Shown here piece after piece: positions 14,528 through 22,378 of a stretch of 64,000 nucleotides of DNA. How positions within the stretch are numbered: position 1 is the stretch's first letter; each line of letters starts with the position of its first letter. The stretch is from an uncultured Lachnospiraceae bacterium. GTDB taxonomy: Bacteria > Bacillota > Clostridia > Lachnospirales > Lachnospiraceae. The DNA lies in contig CAJUHH010000002.1 in the NCBI GenBank assembly GCA_910585965.1, positions 248,001-312,000 of the forward strand. Direction: 5' to 3'. The notes under the pieces were generated by a model. It was not told where the DNA came from, made no database searches, and saw only the letters and a list, made by a program, of their open reading frames with translations. The position numbers and the translations under genes are program-made.

Positions 14528-15847
14528 ATGAAAAAAGTAGTCAAATTCGGGGGAAGCTCCCTGGCCAGCGCGGAGCAGTTCATGAAGGCCGGGGATATTA
14601 TCCGCAACGATGAGGAAAGGCGGTATGTCGTACCCTCCGCGCCCGGCAAACGTTTCGATAAGGATGCGAAGGTGACGGATATGCTTTATGCCTGTTATGC
14701 GAAAGCGGAAGCGGACGAGGATTTCAAGGCTGGATTGCAGGAGATTGAAGCGCGTTATAAAGAAATTATAGATGGCCTGCATCTGGATTTATCATTGGAC
14801 GGCGAGTTCCAGACGATTGAGAAAAATTTCAGGGAAAAAGTTGGGGAGGACTATGCGGCATCCCGGGGGGAATACCTGAACGGAATTATTATGGCGGCGT
14901 ATCTTGGCTATGAATTTGTGGATGCAGCGACGGTGATCTTTTTTAATGAACAGGGGGAATTCGATTCGGAAAAAACAAACCATGTGCTGGCGAAACGCCT
15001 GGATGGCGTGGAGCGGGCGGTAGTACCCGGGTTTTATGGGGCATATGAGGACGGCCGGGTCAAGACATTCTCCAGGGGAGGTTCCGATATCACGGGTTCC
15101 ATCGTATCGCGGGCGGTAAAAGCGGATGTATATGAAAACTGGACCGATGTGTCAGGATTCCTGCTGGCTGACCCGAGAATTATAGACAATCCGCCGGGAA
15201 TCGATACCATCACCTACCGGGAGCTGCGGGAGCTGGCCTATATGGGGGCGGCGGTGCTTCACGAAGACGCGATTTTCCCTGTAAGGAGGGAGGGCATCCC
15301 GATCAACATCCGCAATACGAACTGTCCGGAGGCGAGAGGCACATGGATCGTGGAAAGCACTTGCCAGAAATCCAAGTATGTGATTACGGGCATTGCAGGG
15401 AAGAAGGGTTTTTGCTCCGTTAATATTGAAAAAGATATGATGAATTCGGAAATCGGATTCGGGAGAAAGGTCCTCCAGGCATTTGAAGACTATGGGATTT
15501 CCTTTGAACATGTTCCTTCCGGCATCGATACGATGACAGTCTTCGTCCATCAGGATGAATTTATCGATAAAGAACAGAAAGTCGTGTCCGCGATCCACCG
15601 GCTGGCCGACCCGGATACGATAGATATCGAATCGGACCTGGCATTGATCGCGGTGGTGGGGCGCGGCATGAAGTCCACGAGGGGAACGGCAGGGAGAATC
15701 TTCTCGGCGCTGGCCCATGCCAATGTAAACGTCAGGATGATCGACCAGGGTTCCAGCGAGCTGAATATTATTATCGGCGTTTCCGACGATGATTTTGAAA
15801 ACGCGATCCGGGCGATTTATAAGATATTTGTGGAACTGCAGCTGTGA
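14528..15847 (+). CDS. lysC: Aspartate kinase
   Basis: Phosphorylates aspartate, the first step to lysine, threonine and methionine. The 439-residue protein starts with the kinase motif 'KKVVKFGGSSLAS'; 'RGGSDITGSIVSRAVKADVYENWTDVSGF' is the substrate and nucleotide region; two ACT domains fill the last 150 residues ('VGRGMKSTRGTAGRIFSAL', 'NVRMIDQGSSELNIIIGV'), so feedback control by lysine and/or threonine is expected. It is a single-function enzyme, not fused to homoserine dehydrogenase. It closes the operon that starts with the PheB-like gene. Confidence 0.93.
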   Translation: MKKVVKFGGSSLASAEQFMKAGDIIRNDEERRYVVPSAPGKRFDKDAKVTDMLYACYAKAEADEDFKAGLQEIEARYKEIIDGLHLDLSLDGEFQTIEKNFREKVGEDYAASRGEYLNGIIMAAYLGYEFVDAATVIFFNEQGEFDSEKTNHVLAKRLDGVERAVVPGFYGAYEDGRVKTFSRGGSDITGSIVSRAVKADVYENWTDVSGFLLADPRIIDNPPGIDTITYRELRELAYMGAAVLHEDAIFPVRREGIPINIRNTNCPEARGTWIVESTCQKSKYVITGIAGKKGFCSVNIEKDMMNSEIGFGRKVLQAFEDYGISFEHVPSGIDTMTVFVHQDEFIDKEQKVVSAIHRLADPDTIDIESDLALIAVVGRGMKSTRGTAGRIFSALAHANVNVRMIDQGSSELNIIIGVSDDDFENAIRAIYKIFVELQL

Positions 15848-15945
15848 AAGGGCTGCAGTCCAAATGAAAGGAAGCCGGATTATGTATTTTTCATGATCGA
15901 TACGGGCTGGGGCATGGACAGAGTGCTTCAGCCTTTGCTATACAG

Positions 15946-17004
15946 CTAGCTTTGGTTACGGACAGTAAAATAAAGAGTTTGATCAAAACGTCTTTCGGGA
16001 CTAAGTTTTTCAATATAGCCGTTTTCTATGATGGAATGAACGGCTGTTTTGTGAAGAATGGGTTTGACTGTGCGTGGTGTTTCTACATATGTCCTCCATT
16101 TATTTCCAGGGATAGAGAATTCCTTGTCTGTTTGATTGCCAAAGGCCATTTGGCGGTAAATGTCCGCAACACGGATTTTCCCTGACTTGCTTAATTCCCA
16201 AAGGCACCGCGCAAGCCTGGCGGTAGCTCTCATTGGCCGGCTCATTGTATTTGCGGTTTCATATGATCCGTCAATGAATAATCTTGAAAAGGCATAATCG
16301 CTCCAAATAACAATGTCAAATGCCTGTTCGGCTAATAAAGGGGATTTTCCTTGCGTTTTCCATAATGTCTGCATAAGCAAAGGTTTTTGTTTGGTATAAT
16401 ATTTTTTCTGGAATTCATTAATGCTGCTGCTTAGTGCTGGTATTTTATGAGTCATTTCAAAATCGTTATCCCACCCTTGAATTGCAGAACATGCTGATTC
16501 AAAAACATCACGGACCTCTTGGGTGTTATCCTTAACGGCATCAAACATTCCCAATGCGCAATAAGAAGTGGTTGCGGAGCGTACGACCATTTCAGCCCCC
16601 CAGTTTTCTTCGGCTCTTTTATATGTAGTATTATCTGGAAGAACGGTCAGTTTGACTTCCAATGGCGAAAGAAAATTACCATGTAAATCCTTGATGACTA
16701 AATCTATTCCATCTATAGCATCAAAAGAGTACGCTTGATATGGTTCATATATACTTTCAAATGAGAAATAGAGTTCATCCGCCTGCTTATCTTTACAGTT
16801 AAAGACTTTTTTAATAGGTATTTCAGAAGCAATTACTTTTGGTATGCCATTTGCAATATCTAAATGGATATAAATTGCCGGAATATCATTGGCCATCATG
16901 TAATTTGCGGCGGCTGCCGGAAAACTGGAATTGAAACAGTTTTTACCCCAATGATCATCTGCGGAACGATTAGAATGTTTGATACCAAATAAGCCGCTTG
17001 ACAT
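15946..17004 (-). CDS. HindVP-family type II restriction endonuclease
   Basis: 352 residues from the ATG at 17004, which has AAGGAG at 9-base spacing; the upstream in-frame ATG at 17013 abuts that site. It looks like the HindVP family (PF09519): 'DAIDGIDLVIKDLHGNFLSPLEVKLTVLPD' holds the PD-(D/E)XK catalytic Asp, Glu and Lys. The partner C5 methyltransferase is divergent, 151 bases away. HindVP cuts GRCGYC; the same target is only a guess here. AT-rich composition and its place between lysC and an unrelated gene suggest insertion as a unit. Confidence 0.8.
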   Translation of the reverse strand: MSSGLFGIKHSNRSADDHWGKNCFNSSFPAAAANYMMANDIPAIYIHLDIANGIPKVIASEIPIKKVFNCKDKQADELYFSFESIYEPYQAYSFDAIDGIDLVIKDLHGNFLSPLEVKLTVLPDNTTYKRAEENWGAEMVVRSATTSYCALGMFDAVKDNTQEVRDVFESACSAIQGWDNDFEMTHKIPALSSSINEFQKKYYTKQKPLLMQTLWKTQGKSPLLAEQAFDIVIWSDYAFSRLFIDGSYETANTMSRPMRATARLARCLWELSKSGKIRVADIYRQMAFGNQTDKEFSIPGNKWRTYVETPRTVKPILHKTAVHSIIENGYIEKLSPERRFDQTLYFTVRNQS

Positions 17005-17030
17005 AATCACCATCTCCTTTTAAGAAATGA

Positions 17031-17046
17031 CGTCAAATACTTGACG
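17031..17046. promoter_or_regulatory. Palindrome over the methyltransferase -35 box
   Basis: CGTCAA, ATAC, TTGACG: a perfect 6-bp inverted repeat whose right half is the -35 box of the methyltransferase promoter and which lies in the leader of the endonuclease gene. A suitable place for an operator controlling both genes; no C-protein gene is seen. Confidence 0.5.
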
Positions 17047-17069
17047 CCTTTTATCTGTTCAAGTATAAT
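17041..17069 (+). promoter_or_regulatory. Promoter of the C5 methyltransferase
   Basis: TTGACG (17041-17046), 17-bp spacer, TATAAT (17064-17069), 85 bases before the start codon. Confidence 0.75.
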
Positions 17070-17154
17070 ACTCTTATTATTTGGAAGCTAAAGGTTTGCT
17101 TTTATAAATAAAAATTATAACAAAAAAGTTTCAGATTGAACAGGGGGTAAAGAT

Positions 17155-18351
17155 ATGCTTAGGGCAGTTGACTTGTTTGCAGGATGCGGAGGGCTGTCAT
17201 TGGGATTCCAGAACGCAGGAATTCATATAGAAGCAGCCTTTGAATTTTGGGATGTTGCGGCGAACTGTTATGAAAAAAACTTTAATCATCCTATACACAG
17301 GGTAGACTTATCTGATACAGAAACAGCAATTAAATTAATAAAAGATTATGCACCGGATCTCATCATTGGGGGGCCTCCCTGTCAGGACTTTTCGTTTGCA
17401 GGGAAGAGAGTGGAGTCTGAGCGTGCTGGACTGACGGAATCATTTGCAGAAATTGTGTGTTCCGTAAAACCTTTATATTTTGTTATGGAAAATGTTGACC
17501 GTGCGGCAAAAAGCAACGCTTTTGCTGTGGCAAGGGAACTGTATAAGGCGAATGGATATGGACTTACAGAAATGATTCTTGATGCCAGTAAATGCGGCGT
17601 ACCCCAAAAGAGAAAACGGTTTTTCTGCATTGGTATTCTTAATGGCGAAGATAATGCGGTTTGTGATATTATCAGTGAAAAAGTAAGCAAAAAATCTACT
17701 ACGCTTCGGGATTATTATGGGGATGAATTGGGATTTGAATATTACTATAGGCACCCGAGGAATTATAGTCGAAGGGCTATTTTTTCAATTGATGAGCCAG
17801 CGCCTACTATGAGAGGGGTTAATCGACCTGTACCCAAAGGTTATCCTGGACATCCTAATGATGCGTGCGAACTTAGTCCTTTCGTAAGAGCTTTAACGAC
17901 TGCAGAAAGAGCTTTAGTACAAACATTTCCGAAAGACTTTATATGGATTGGAAATAAAACAGATACCGAACAGATGATTGGAAATGCAGTTCCGGTTAAG
18001 CTGGCAGAATTCGTTGCAGCAGCCCTTGTCCAGTATATGGATTCTATACCAGCTTCTGAAAATATAGGACAGGATTACATATGGATTATGGAAGGGTTTG
18101 AAAATTGGTTGGTTGTTGAAAAATCATATTCGAATAGAGCCGCAAAGGATGTTGTGTCAAGATGCAGACGCAGTGAACGGATTCTCCATTGTGCGAAAAG
18201 ACTGGATTCTTATTATGTGTTCTTGTTACAGCAGCAAATAGAATACCAAGCGCTTTCAGCAACTGTTAAGTCGCAGATCAAAAGAGCAGTGAATCTTCAA
18301 TTAGAGTATGCGGAATATTTGAATGAGCAAAGAAACAAAGTTGCTCTTTAG
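17155..18351 (+). CDS. DNA (cytosine-5-)-methyltransferase
   Basis: Protects host DNA from the divergent endonuclease. The 398-residue protein has the ordered C5-MTase motifs: I 'DLFAGCGGLSLGF' (6-18), IV 'GGPPCQDFSFAGKR' with catalytic Cys76, VI 'FVMENV', VIII 'QKRKRFF', and X 'MIGNAVPVKLAEF'. The region between VIII and IX, which sets target choice, is short. About 100 residues follow motif X, longer than minimal enzymes, with a helical, basic end. GGGGGT precedes the ATG. Confidence 0.93.
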   Translation: MLRAVDLFAGCGGLSLGFQNAGIHIEAAFEFWDVAANCYEKNFNHPIHRVDLSDTETAIKLIKDYAPDLIIGGPPCQDFSFAGKRVESERAGLTESFAEIVCSVKPLYFVMENVDRAAKSNAFAVARELYKANGYGLTEMILDASKCGVPQKRKRFFCIGILNGEDNAVCDIISEKVSKKSTTLRDYYGDELGFEYYYRHPRNYSRRAIFSIDEPAPTMRGVNRPVPKGYPGHPNDACELSPFVRALTTAERALVQTFPKDFIWIGNKTDTEQMIGNAVPVKLAEFVAAALVQYMDSIPASENIGQDYIWIMEGFENWLVVEKSYSNRAAKDVVSRCRRSERILHCAKRLDSYYVFLLQQQIEYQALSATVKSQIKRAVNLQLEYAEYLNEQRNKVAL

Positions 18352-18458
18352 ACAAATCCACCAAAAATCAAAGAAAATGGCCGTGCTAGAGGACGATCGG
18401 ATAGAATCCAAATTGATCCTCAAAGAGTCCGGTTTGAGAAGGAAGTGAAAATACTTTT

Positions 18459-19214
18459 TTACTCCGTAAGATAAGCAAGAAATAAATGGGCAATATCCAA
18501 GTGCTGCCCGCTGAATACAAAGCCGAAGACAGGACTTTCATCAATATTGGCATAGCAGTTCCACTGTGCCAGCTTCGAAGAGTCCGGCAGATAGATGCCT
18601 ACCGGCACCGGCTCTTCCATGGCGGAGGGGTCGGCAGGGTCTTCGGCGGTTTCCATGGGGGAATCCATATAAGGTTCTTCTTGCGCCTTGGCCTGCTCTT
18701 CGATAAGGGCGGCATCTATATAGTAAAAATAAGGTTCATACTTTTCATATTCCTCTGCGTCCAATTCCACACGCAGATCCTGGAACATCATATCTGCCGC
18801 ATAATGCCCGAAGATTTCCGCATCGCTGACAAAGGCATCCAAAGCGTTGGTCTGTACCATTCCGGCAAGCCGCTGGGTGAATGCCAGGTCGATCTGCGTC
18901 ATGGCATCAAGGGAAAGGGTGGAGGAAGCGTCGATCTGGCATTGATAGGTTTGCGTATCGATGCCCGCATAAGCCGCAAAATCTTCCTGGAACTCTGCCT
19001 GCCTTTCATAACCATAGGAATTGAGGACGACGGCAGAAAAAGCATCGTCCTTGTGCGCCACCATATCACGGATGAATATGCCGACAGCAAAGACGGCAAA
19101 CAGGACAACGATCGTGTGTATTTTATAATAATCCCAGAAATATTCCAGTTTTTCCCGAAAACTTTTTCCTTTTAGCTTTTGCTGCTGTTCTTTGACTTCA
19201 TCCCTCATTGCCAT
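18459..19214 (-). CDS. Membrane-anchored protein of unknown function
   Basis: 251 residues. A basic cytoplasmic N-terminus ('KGKSFREKLEYFWDYYKIH') is followed by one membrane segment (residues about 33-52, 'IVVLFAVFAVGIFI') and a mainly acidic extracytoplasmic domain with a proline- and glutamate-rich stretch (about 180-205). I recognise no family; similar 'KLEYFWDYYK' anchored proteins are common in Clostridia. The start has GGAGG at 9 bases and overlaps the end of the Fic gene by 17 bases, so the two are probably co-translated. Confidence 0.7.
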   Translation of the reverse strand: MAMRDEVKEQQQKLKGKSFREKLEYFWDYYKIHTIVVLFAVFAVGIFIRDMVAHKDDAFSAVVLNSYGYERQAEFQEDFAAYAGIDTQTYQCQIDASSTLSLDAMTQIDLAFTQRLAGMVQTNALDAFVSDAEIFGHYAADMMFQDLRVELDAEEYEKYEPYFYYIDAALIEEQAKAQEEPYMDSPMETAEDPADPSAMEEPVPVGIYLPDSSKLAQWNCYANIDESPVFGFVFSGQHLDIAHLFLAYLTE

Positions 19215-19821
19215 GATAGATATCCTCCATTCGGTATACGCTGTACCCTTCGTAATAATAACTGTAATATATGCCCTTCATATAAACATTCCTGCTGCTG
19301 GTTTGGTCGGTCAGCGCTTGTTTTAACAAATGTTTTATTTCAATATCTTTTACGGGGCTGCGTTCCATTGCCATCAGGTAATCATTCTTATCCACATGCT
19401 GCCAGTCTATGACGACACCTAATTCTTTTTTCAGCATATGGTCCAGCCAGATTCGCGCGCTGCGCCCGTTGCCTTCCCAGAAAGGATGGGCCACATTCAT
19501 CTCTACATACTTTTCTATAATCTCATCAAAGGTGGCCTGGGGCATTTTTTCGATATTCTCTAAAGATGTTGAAAGATATATAACAGGAACAAAGCGAAAA
19601 TTACCTTTAGCAAGATTCACCTCCCGTAATTTTCCCGCAAAAGCATAGATTTCTCCAAAAAGATATTTGTGGATCCGGGCAAGTGTCCGATAGGCTCCTG
19701 CTTCCAGCGTGTCTAAATATCCGCTTTCGAATAGCTCGAGAGCTTTTTTCTTGCTGATTCGTTCTTCTTCTCTTGCGAGTTCTGCTGAGTTAGGAATACC
19801 TAGTTTATTCTCAAGCGCCAT
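19198..19821 (-). CDS. Fic-domain AMP transferase, class III (self-inhibited)
   Basis: 207 residues. The Fic core motif HPFWEGNGR is at residues 112-120, with 'GEIYAFAGKLR' upstream. Fic proteins transfer AMP (or similar groups) to target hydroxyls. Class III members carry the inhibitory (S/T)xxxE(G/N) helix at the C-terminus; here SYYYEG occupies 187-192, 75 residues after the catalytic His, the same spacing I recall for Neisseria NmFic. So the protein should be self-inhibited and need no separate antitoxin. A consensus promoter lies upstream (19913-19885). It overlaps the next gene by 17 bases. Confidence 0.88.
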   Translation of the reverse strand: MALENKLGIPNSAELAREEERISKKKALELFESGYLDTLEAGAYRTLARIHKYLFGEIYAFAGKLREVNLAKGNFRFVPVIYLSTSLENIEKMPQATFDEIIEKYVEMNVAHPFWEGNGRSARIWLDHMLKKELGVVIDWQHVDKNDYLMAMERSPVKDIEIKHLLKQALTDQTSSRNVYMKGIYYSYYYEGYSVYRMEDIYHGNEG

Positions 19822-19884
19822 TCTTCCTCCATTTTTTCCATATGTTCCATACGTATTGTGCGTCTGTAAAGTTTATTATAAAAT

Positions 19885-19913
19885 ATTATAGCATTGAATA
19901 GAGGGAATGACAA
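19885..19913 (-). promoter_or_regulatory. Promoter of the fic operon
   Basis: Minus strand TTGTCA (19913-19908), 17-bp spacer, TATAAT (19890-19885). Confidence 0.75.
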
Positions 19914-19962
19914 ATGGTAAGATAAAGGGGTGAAAATGACGCTGAAGTGCAAGGAGGAGCAA

Positions 19963-20406
19963 ATGAAAATTTTAGAAGTTGTGGAAAAAACGCCGTCACT
20001 GTTGGAACAGCTCATCGTTGTATGGGAAAAATCCGTAAAGGCAACGCACTTGTTTTTGTCAGAAAATGGAATAGAAGAAATCAAAAAGTATATTCCGCAA
20101 TCGCTGACTGGGATCGCGCATTTGATTATTGCTGAAAGGGAAGACGGCTGCCCTGTTGCGTTTATGGGGATTGAGGAACAAAAACTGGAAATGCTTTTTA
20201 TTTCGCCTGAAGAACGGGGAAAGGGGCTGGGAAGAAAGCTCATCCAGTATGGGATGGAAAACTACTCAGTCAACGAATTGGCTGTCAACGAGCAGAACCC
20301 GCTTGCAAAAGGCTTTTATGAGCATATAGGTTTTCAAGTTTATAAACGAACAGACCATGACGAGCAAGGCAATCCATATCCGCTTTTATATATGAAATGG
20401 AAATAA
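19963..20406 (+). CDS. GNAT-family N-acetyltransferase
   Basis: 147 residues. The acetyl-CoA loop reads 'LEMLFISPEERGKGLGRKLI', followed by 'LAVNEQNPLAKGFYEHIGF', both standard GNAT motifs A and B. The N-terminal 'WEKSVKATHLFLSENGIEEIKKYI' resembles YjaB-like acetyltransferases. The ATG at 19963 follows AAGGAGG at good spacing and is preferred over the one at 19930. Substrate unknown. A second GNAT gene follows 60 bases downstream. Confidence 0.85.
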   Translation: MKILEVVEKTPSLLEQLIVVWEKSVKATHLFLSENGIEEIKKYIPQSLTGIAHLIIAEREDGCPVAFMGIEEQKLEMLFISPEERGKGLGRKLIQYGMENYSVNELAVNEQNPLAKGFYEHIGFQVYKRTDHDEQGNPYPLLYMKWK

Positions 20407-20466
20407 TACCGCCAATCATAGAGGGAAAAAGGAAAATCATAAAATTTATGAAGGGGGAACAAACTT

Positions 20467-21486
20467 ATGGAAACCGTGACAATCCGGGATGCAGATGTGA
20501 AAGATGCAGAACGCATGTTAGAAATCTATGCATATTATGTGAAGAATACGGCAATTACCTTTGAGTATGAAGTCCCGACGCTGGATGAATTTCAAAAGCG
20601 TATTGAAAACACATTAACGCGTTATCCCTATCTCGTTATTGAGAAAGACGGAGTAATTCAAGGTTATGCTTATGCCGGCCCCTTTATAGGGCGGGCGGCC
20701 TATGATTGGTCGTGCGAAATGACGATATATCTTGACCACACTTCGCAGAAATGCGGGTTAGGGCGAAAGATATATGAGGCGCTTGAGGATAAATTGCGGG
20801 AAATGGGGATTTTGAATTTGTATGCTTGTATTGGCTATCCCGAGCATGAAGACGAATATCTGAATAAAAACAGCGCGGACTTCCATGCGCATCTTGGCTT
20901 CAGACAGGTAGGAGAATTTCACAAGTGCGGCTATAAATTTGGCCGCTGGTATCATATGATTTGGATGGAGAAAGTAATTGGGGAACACTGTGCAGAACCT
21001 AGATTGGTGATGCCTGGCAAAACAGTATTGGATGATAGGAACTGCATAAGAAAGGCCGCAGTAAGGGATGCATCCAGGCTGGCAGAGATTTTGGTTTTTA
21101 CAAAGAGGATGAACTATCGGTCTATTTTCCATAATGATAAAGTATCATTCGGCGAGATCCAGGTGTTTCCCTTGGCGCAGGAATATATCGAAAGGAAGGA
21201 GAAGCTGGAAAGCATCTGGGTATATGACGATGAATTTGTAAAGGGGATGCTGCATGTGGAAGACGGCTGGATCCATGAACTATATGTGGACTCTTTTTTC
21301 CAGAACAAGGGAATCGGGGGCAGGCTGATCGACTTTGCGATCGAAAGCCTCCATGCCAGAAACCTTATGGTATTGGAAAAAAACGATGCGGCCATCCGCT
21401 TTTACCGCGCCCATGGCTTCTCTATGACGGAAGAACGGAGGCTGGAAGAAGGGACGGAGGAATTCGTCATAAAAATGGAACGATAG
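20467..21486 (+). CDS. Two-domain fusion of GNAT acetyltransferases (PAT-like plus second GNAT)
   Basis: 339 residues, about twice a normal GNAT. Residues 1-170 match the phosphinothricin acetyltransferase type ('TIRDADVKDAERMLEIYAYY', 'TSQKCGLGRKIYEALE', 'HAHLGFRQVGEFHKCGYKF'). Residues about 195-339 form a second GNAT ('IRKAAVRDASRLAEIL', 'ELYVDSFFQNKGIGGRLI', 'AAIRFYRAHGF'). The join near residue 180 is in frame with no break. The two domains could act on different amine substrates, or one may be structural. The 31-bp inverted repeat lies just after its stop. Confidence 0.85.
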   Translation: METVTIRDADVKDAERMLEIYAYYVKNTAITFEYEVPTLDEFQKRIENTLTRYPYLVIEKDGVIQGYAYAGPFIGRAAYDWSCEMTIYLDHTSQKCGLGRKIYEALEDKLREMGILNLYACIGYPEHEDEYLNKNSADFHAHLGFRQVGEFHKCGYKFGRWYHMIWMEKVIGEHCAEPRLVMPGKTVLDDRNCIRKAAVRDASRLAEILVFTKRMNYRSIFHNDKVSFGEIQVFPLAQEYIERKEKLESIWVYDDEFVKGMLHVEDGWIHELYVDSFFQNKGIGGRLIDFAIESLHARNLMVLEKNDAAIRFYRAHGFSMTEERRLEEGTEEFVIKMER

Positions 21487-21506
21487 CTGATGCGTAGGAA
21501 AATTAT

Positions 21507-21649
21507 GGGAAATCCATTTTGGACGGCTGGCCGGGAAGGGAGAGGGGCAGGGCGGGATCCGGGATGCCATATGCAGGGCAGGGGGCTGGCGTTTCTGGCC
21601 CCGCCATGCCCAGTCCCTTTCCCGGCCAGCCGTCCAAAATGGATTTCCC
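21507..21649. repeat. Large palindromic element (31-bp perfect inverted repeats), MITE-like
   Basis: The left arm 21507-21537 and the right arm 21619-21649 are exact reverse complements over 31 bases, separated by an 81-base G+C-rich centre that can pair in part (GGCAGGGCGGG with CCCGCCATGCC-like bases). It is in the gap between the GNAT fusion and the DUF6106 gene. There is no clear target-site duplication and no T-run. Best guess: a non-autonomous palindromic mobile element or a very stable RNA end structure. Confidence 0.75.
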
Positions 21650-21661
21650 TTCCATTACCCC

Positions 21662-21690
21662 TTGAAAGTTTAAGAAATATATACTATGAT
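21662..21690 (+). promoter_or_regulatory. Promoter of the DUF6106 gene
   Basis: TTGAAA (21662-21667), 17-bp spacer, TATGAT (21685-21690), about 100 bases before the gene. Confidence 0.6.
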
Positions 21691-21791
21691 ATCTATATGC
21701 TTCGGGCATAAATATAATAAGTACAAAAAGAAACGACAAAAAGGACGCGCGCATCCGGCGGGGGCGCTGCGGCATGGAGGATTGGATAGAT

Positions 21792-22289
21792 ATGATGAGC
21801 GAAACATACGTGGAATGCCTGGTAAAGAAAAAAACAAGCACAGGGATGGTATTTCTCAGAATGCTGACGCTGTCGATGGCGGTTGTATTCATATTGGCGG
21901 GCTTTATTCTATGGCCGGCAATGATTGTGGGTCTTATCATGGCGGCGGCATCTTACTTTATTTTAATGAATACCGATCTGGAATATGAATACCTTTATCT
22001 GGACAAAGAAATTACCATCGATAAGGTGATGGCGAAGACAAAGAGAAAAAGAGTGACAAAATACGAGATCGAGAGCATGGAAATTCTTGCTCCGATCAAG
22101 TCGTGGCATTTGGATGAATATAAGAACAGGACGGTAAAAACGGTAGACTATAGTTCCGGCGTGGAAAACCAGCCGGATATGAGGTATGCCATGTATTATG
22201 ACGGGGGAATCAGGGTTATTCTGGAACCGAGCATGGACATGGTAAAGGCGATTAAAAATATTGCGCCGAGAAAAGTATTTACGGATTGA
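21792..22289 (+). CDS. DUF6106-family membrane protein
   Basis: 165 residues. Two membrane segments in the first 65 residues ('MLTLSMAVVFILAGFIL', 'MIVGLIMAAASYFILM') are followed by a soluble domain with 'LEYEYLYLDKEITIDKVMAKTKRK' and the ending 'YDGGIRVILEPSMDMVKAIKNIAPRKVF'. This pattern is that of DUF6106 in Lachnospiraceae; the function is not known. Among several possible ATGs, 21792 is 11 bases from a GGAGG site. The gene ends one base before a long hairpin. Confidence 0.75.
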   Translation: MMSETYVECLVKKKTSTGMVFLRMLTLSMAVVFILAGFILWPAMIVGLIMAAASYFILMNTDLEYEYLYLDKEITIDKVMAKTKRKRVTKYEIESMEILAPIKSWHLDEYKNRTVKTVDYSSGVENQPDMRYAMYYDGGIRVILEPSMDMVKAIKNIAPRKVFTD

Positions 22290-22314
22290 CATAGTGATGT
22301 AAGTTTGATAAACT
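22286..22314 (+). promoter_or_regulatory. Probable guaB promoter inside a hairpin
   Basis: TTGACA (22286-22291), 17-bp spacer, TAAACT (22309-22314). The spacer is the left arm of the hairpin at 22291-22335, so the promoter and the end structure of the upstream gene overlap. Confidence 0.5.
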
Positions 22315-22335
22315 TTTTCAAACTTACATCACTAT
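22291..22335 (+). terminator. 18-bp perfect hairpin after the DUF6106 gene
   Basis: 22291-22308 pairs perfectly with 22318-22335 around a 9-base loop, followed by TTGTTTATC. Likely terminator of the DUF6106 transcript. It could also act as a dyad operator for guaB. Confidence 0.65.
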
Positions 22336-22378
22336 TTGTTTATCGTATCAAAGGAAAGGACGACAGGAGGATAAGAAG

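Noticed and set aside
18486..19175. Long forward reading frame opposite the membrane-anchored protein gene
   Set aside because: A shadow of the minus-strand gene, which has the better ribosome site, a membrane anchor and coupling to fic.
22315..22378. Guanine or PRPP riboswitch before guaB
   Set aside because: About 60 bases of leader with no purine-type three-way junction or conserved loop sequences.
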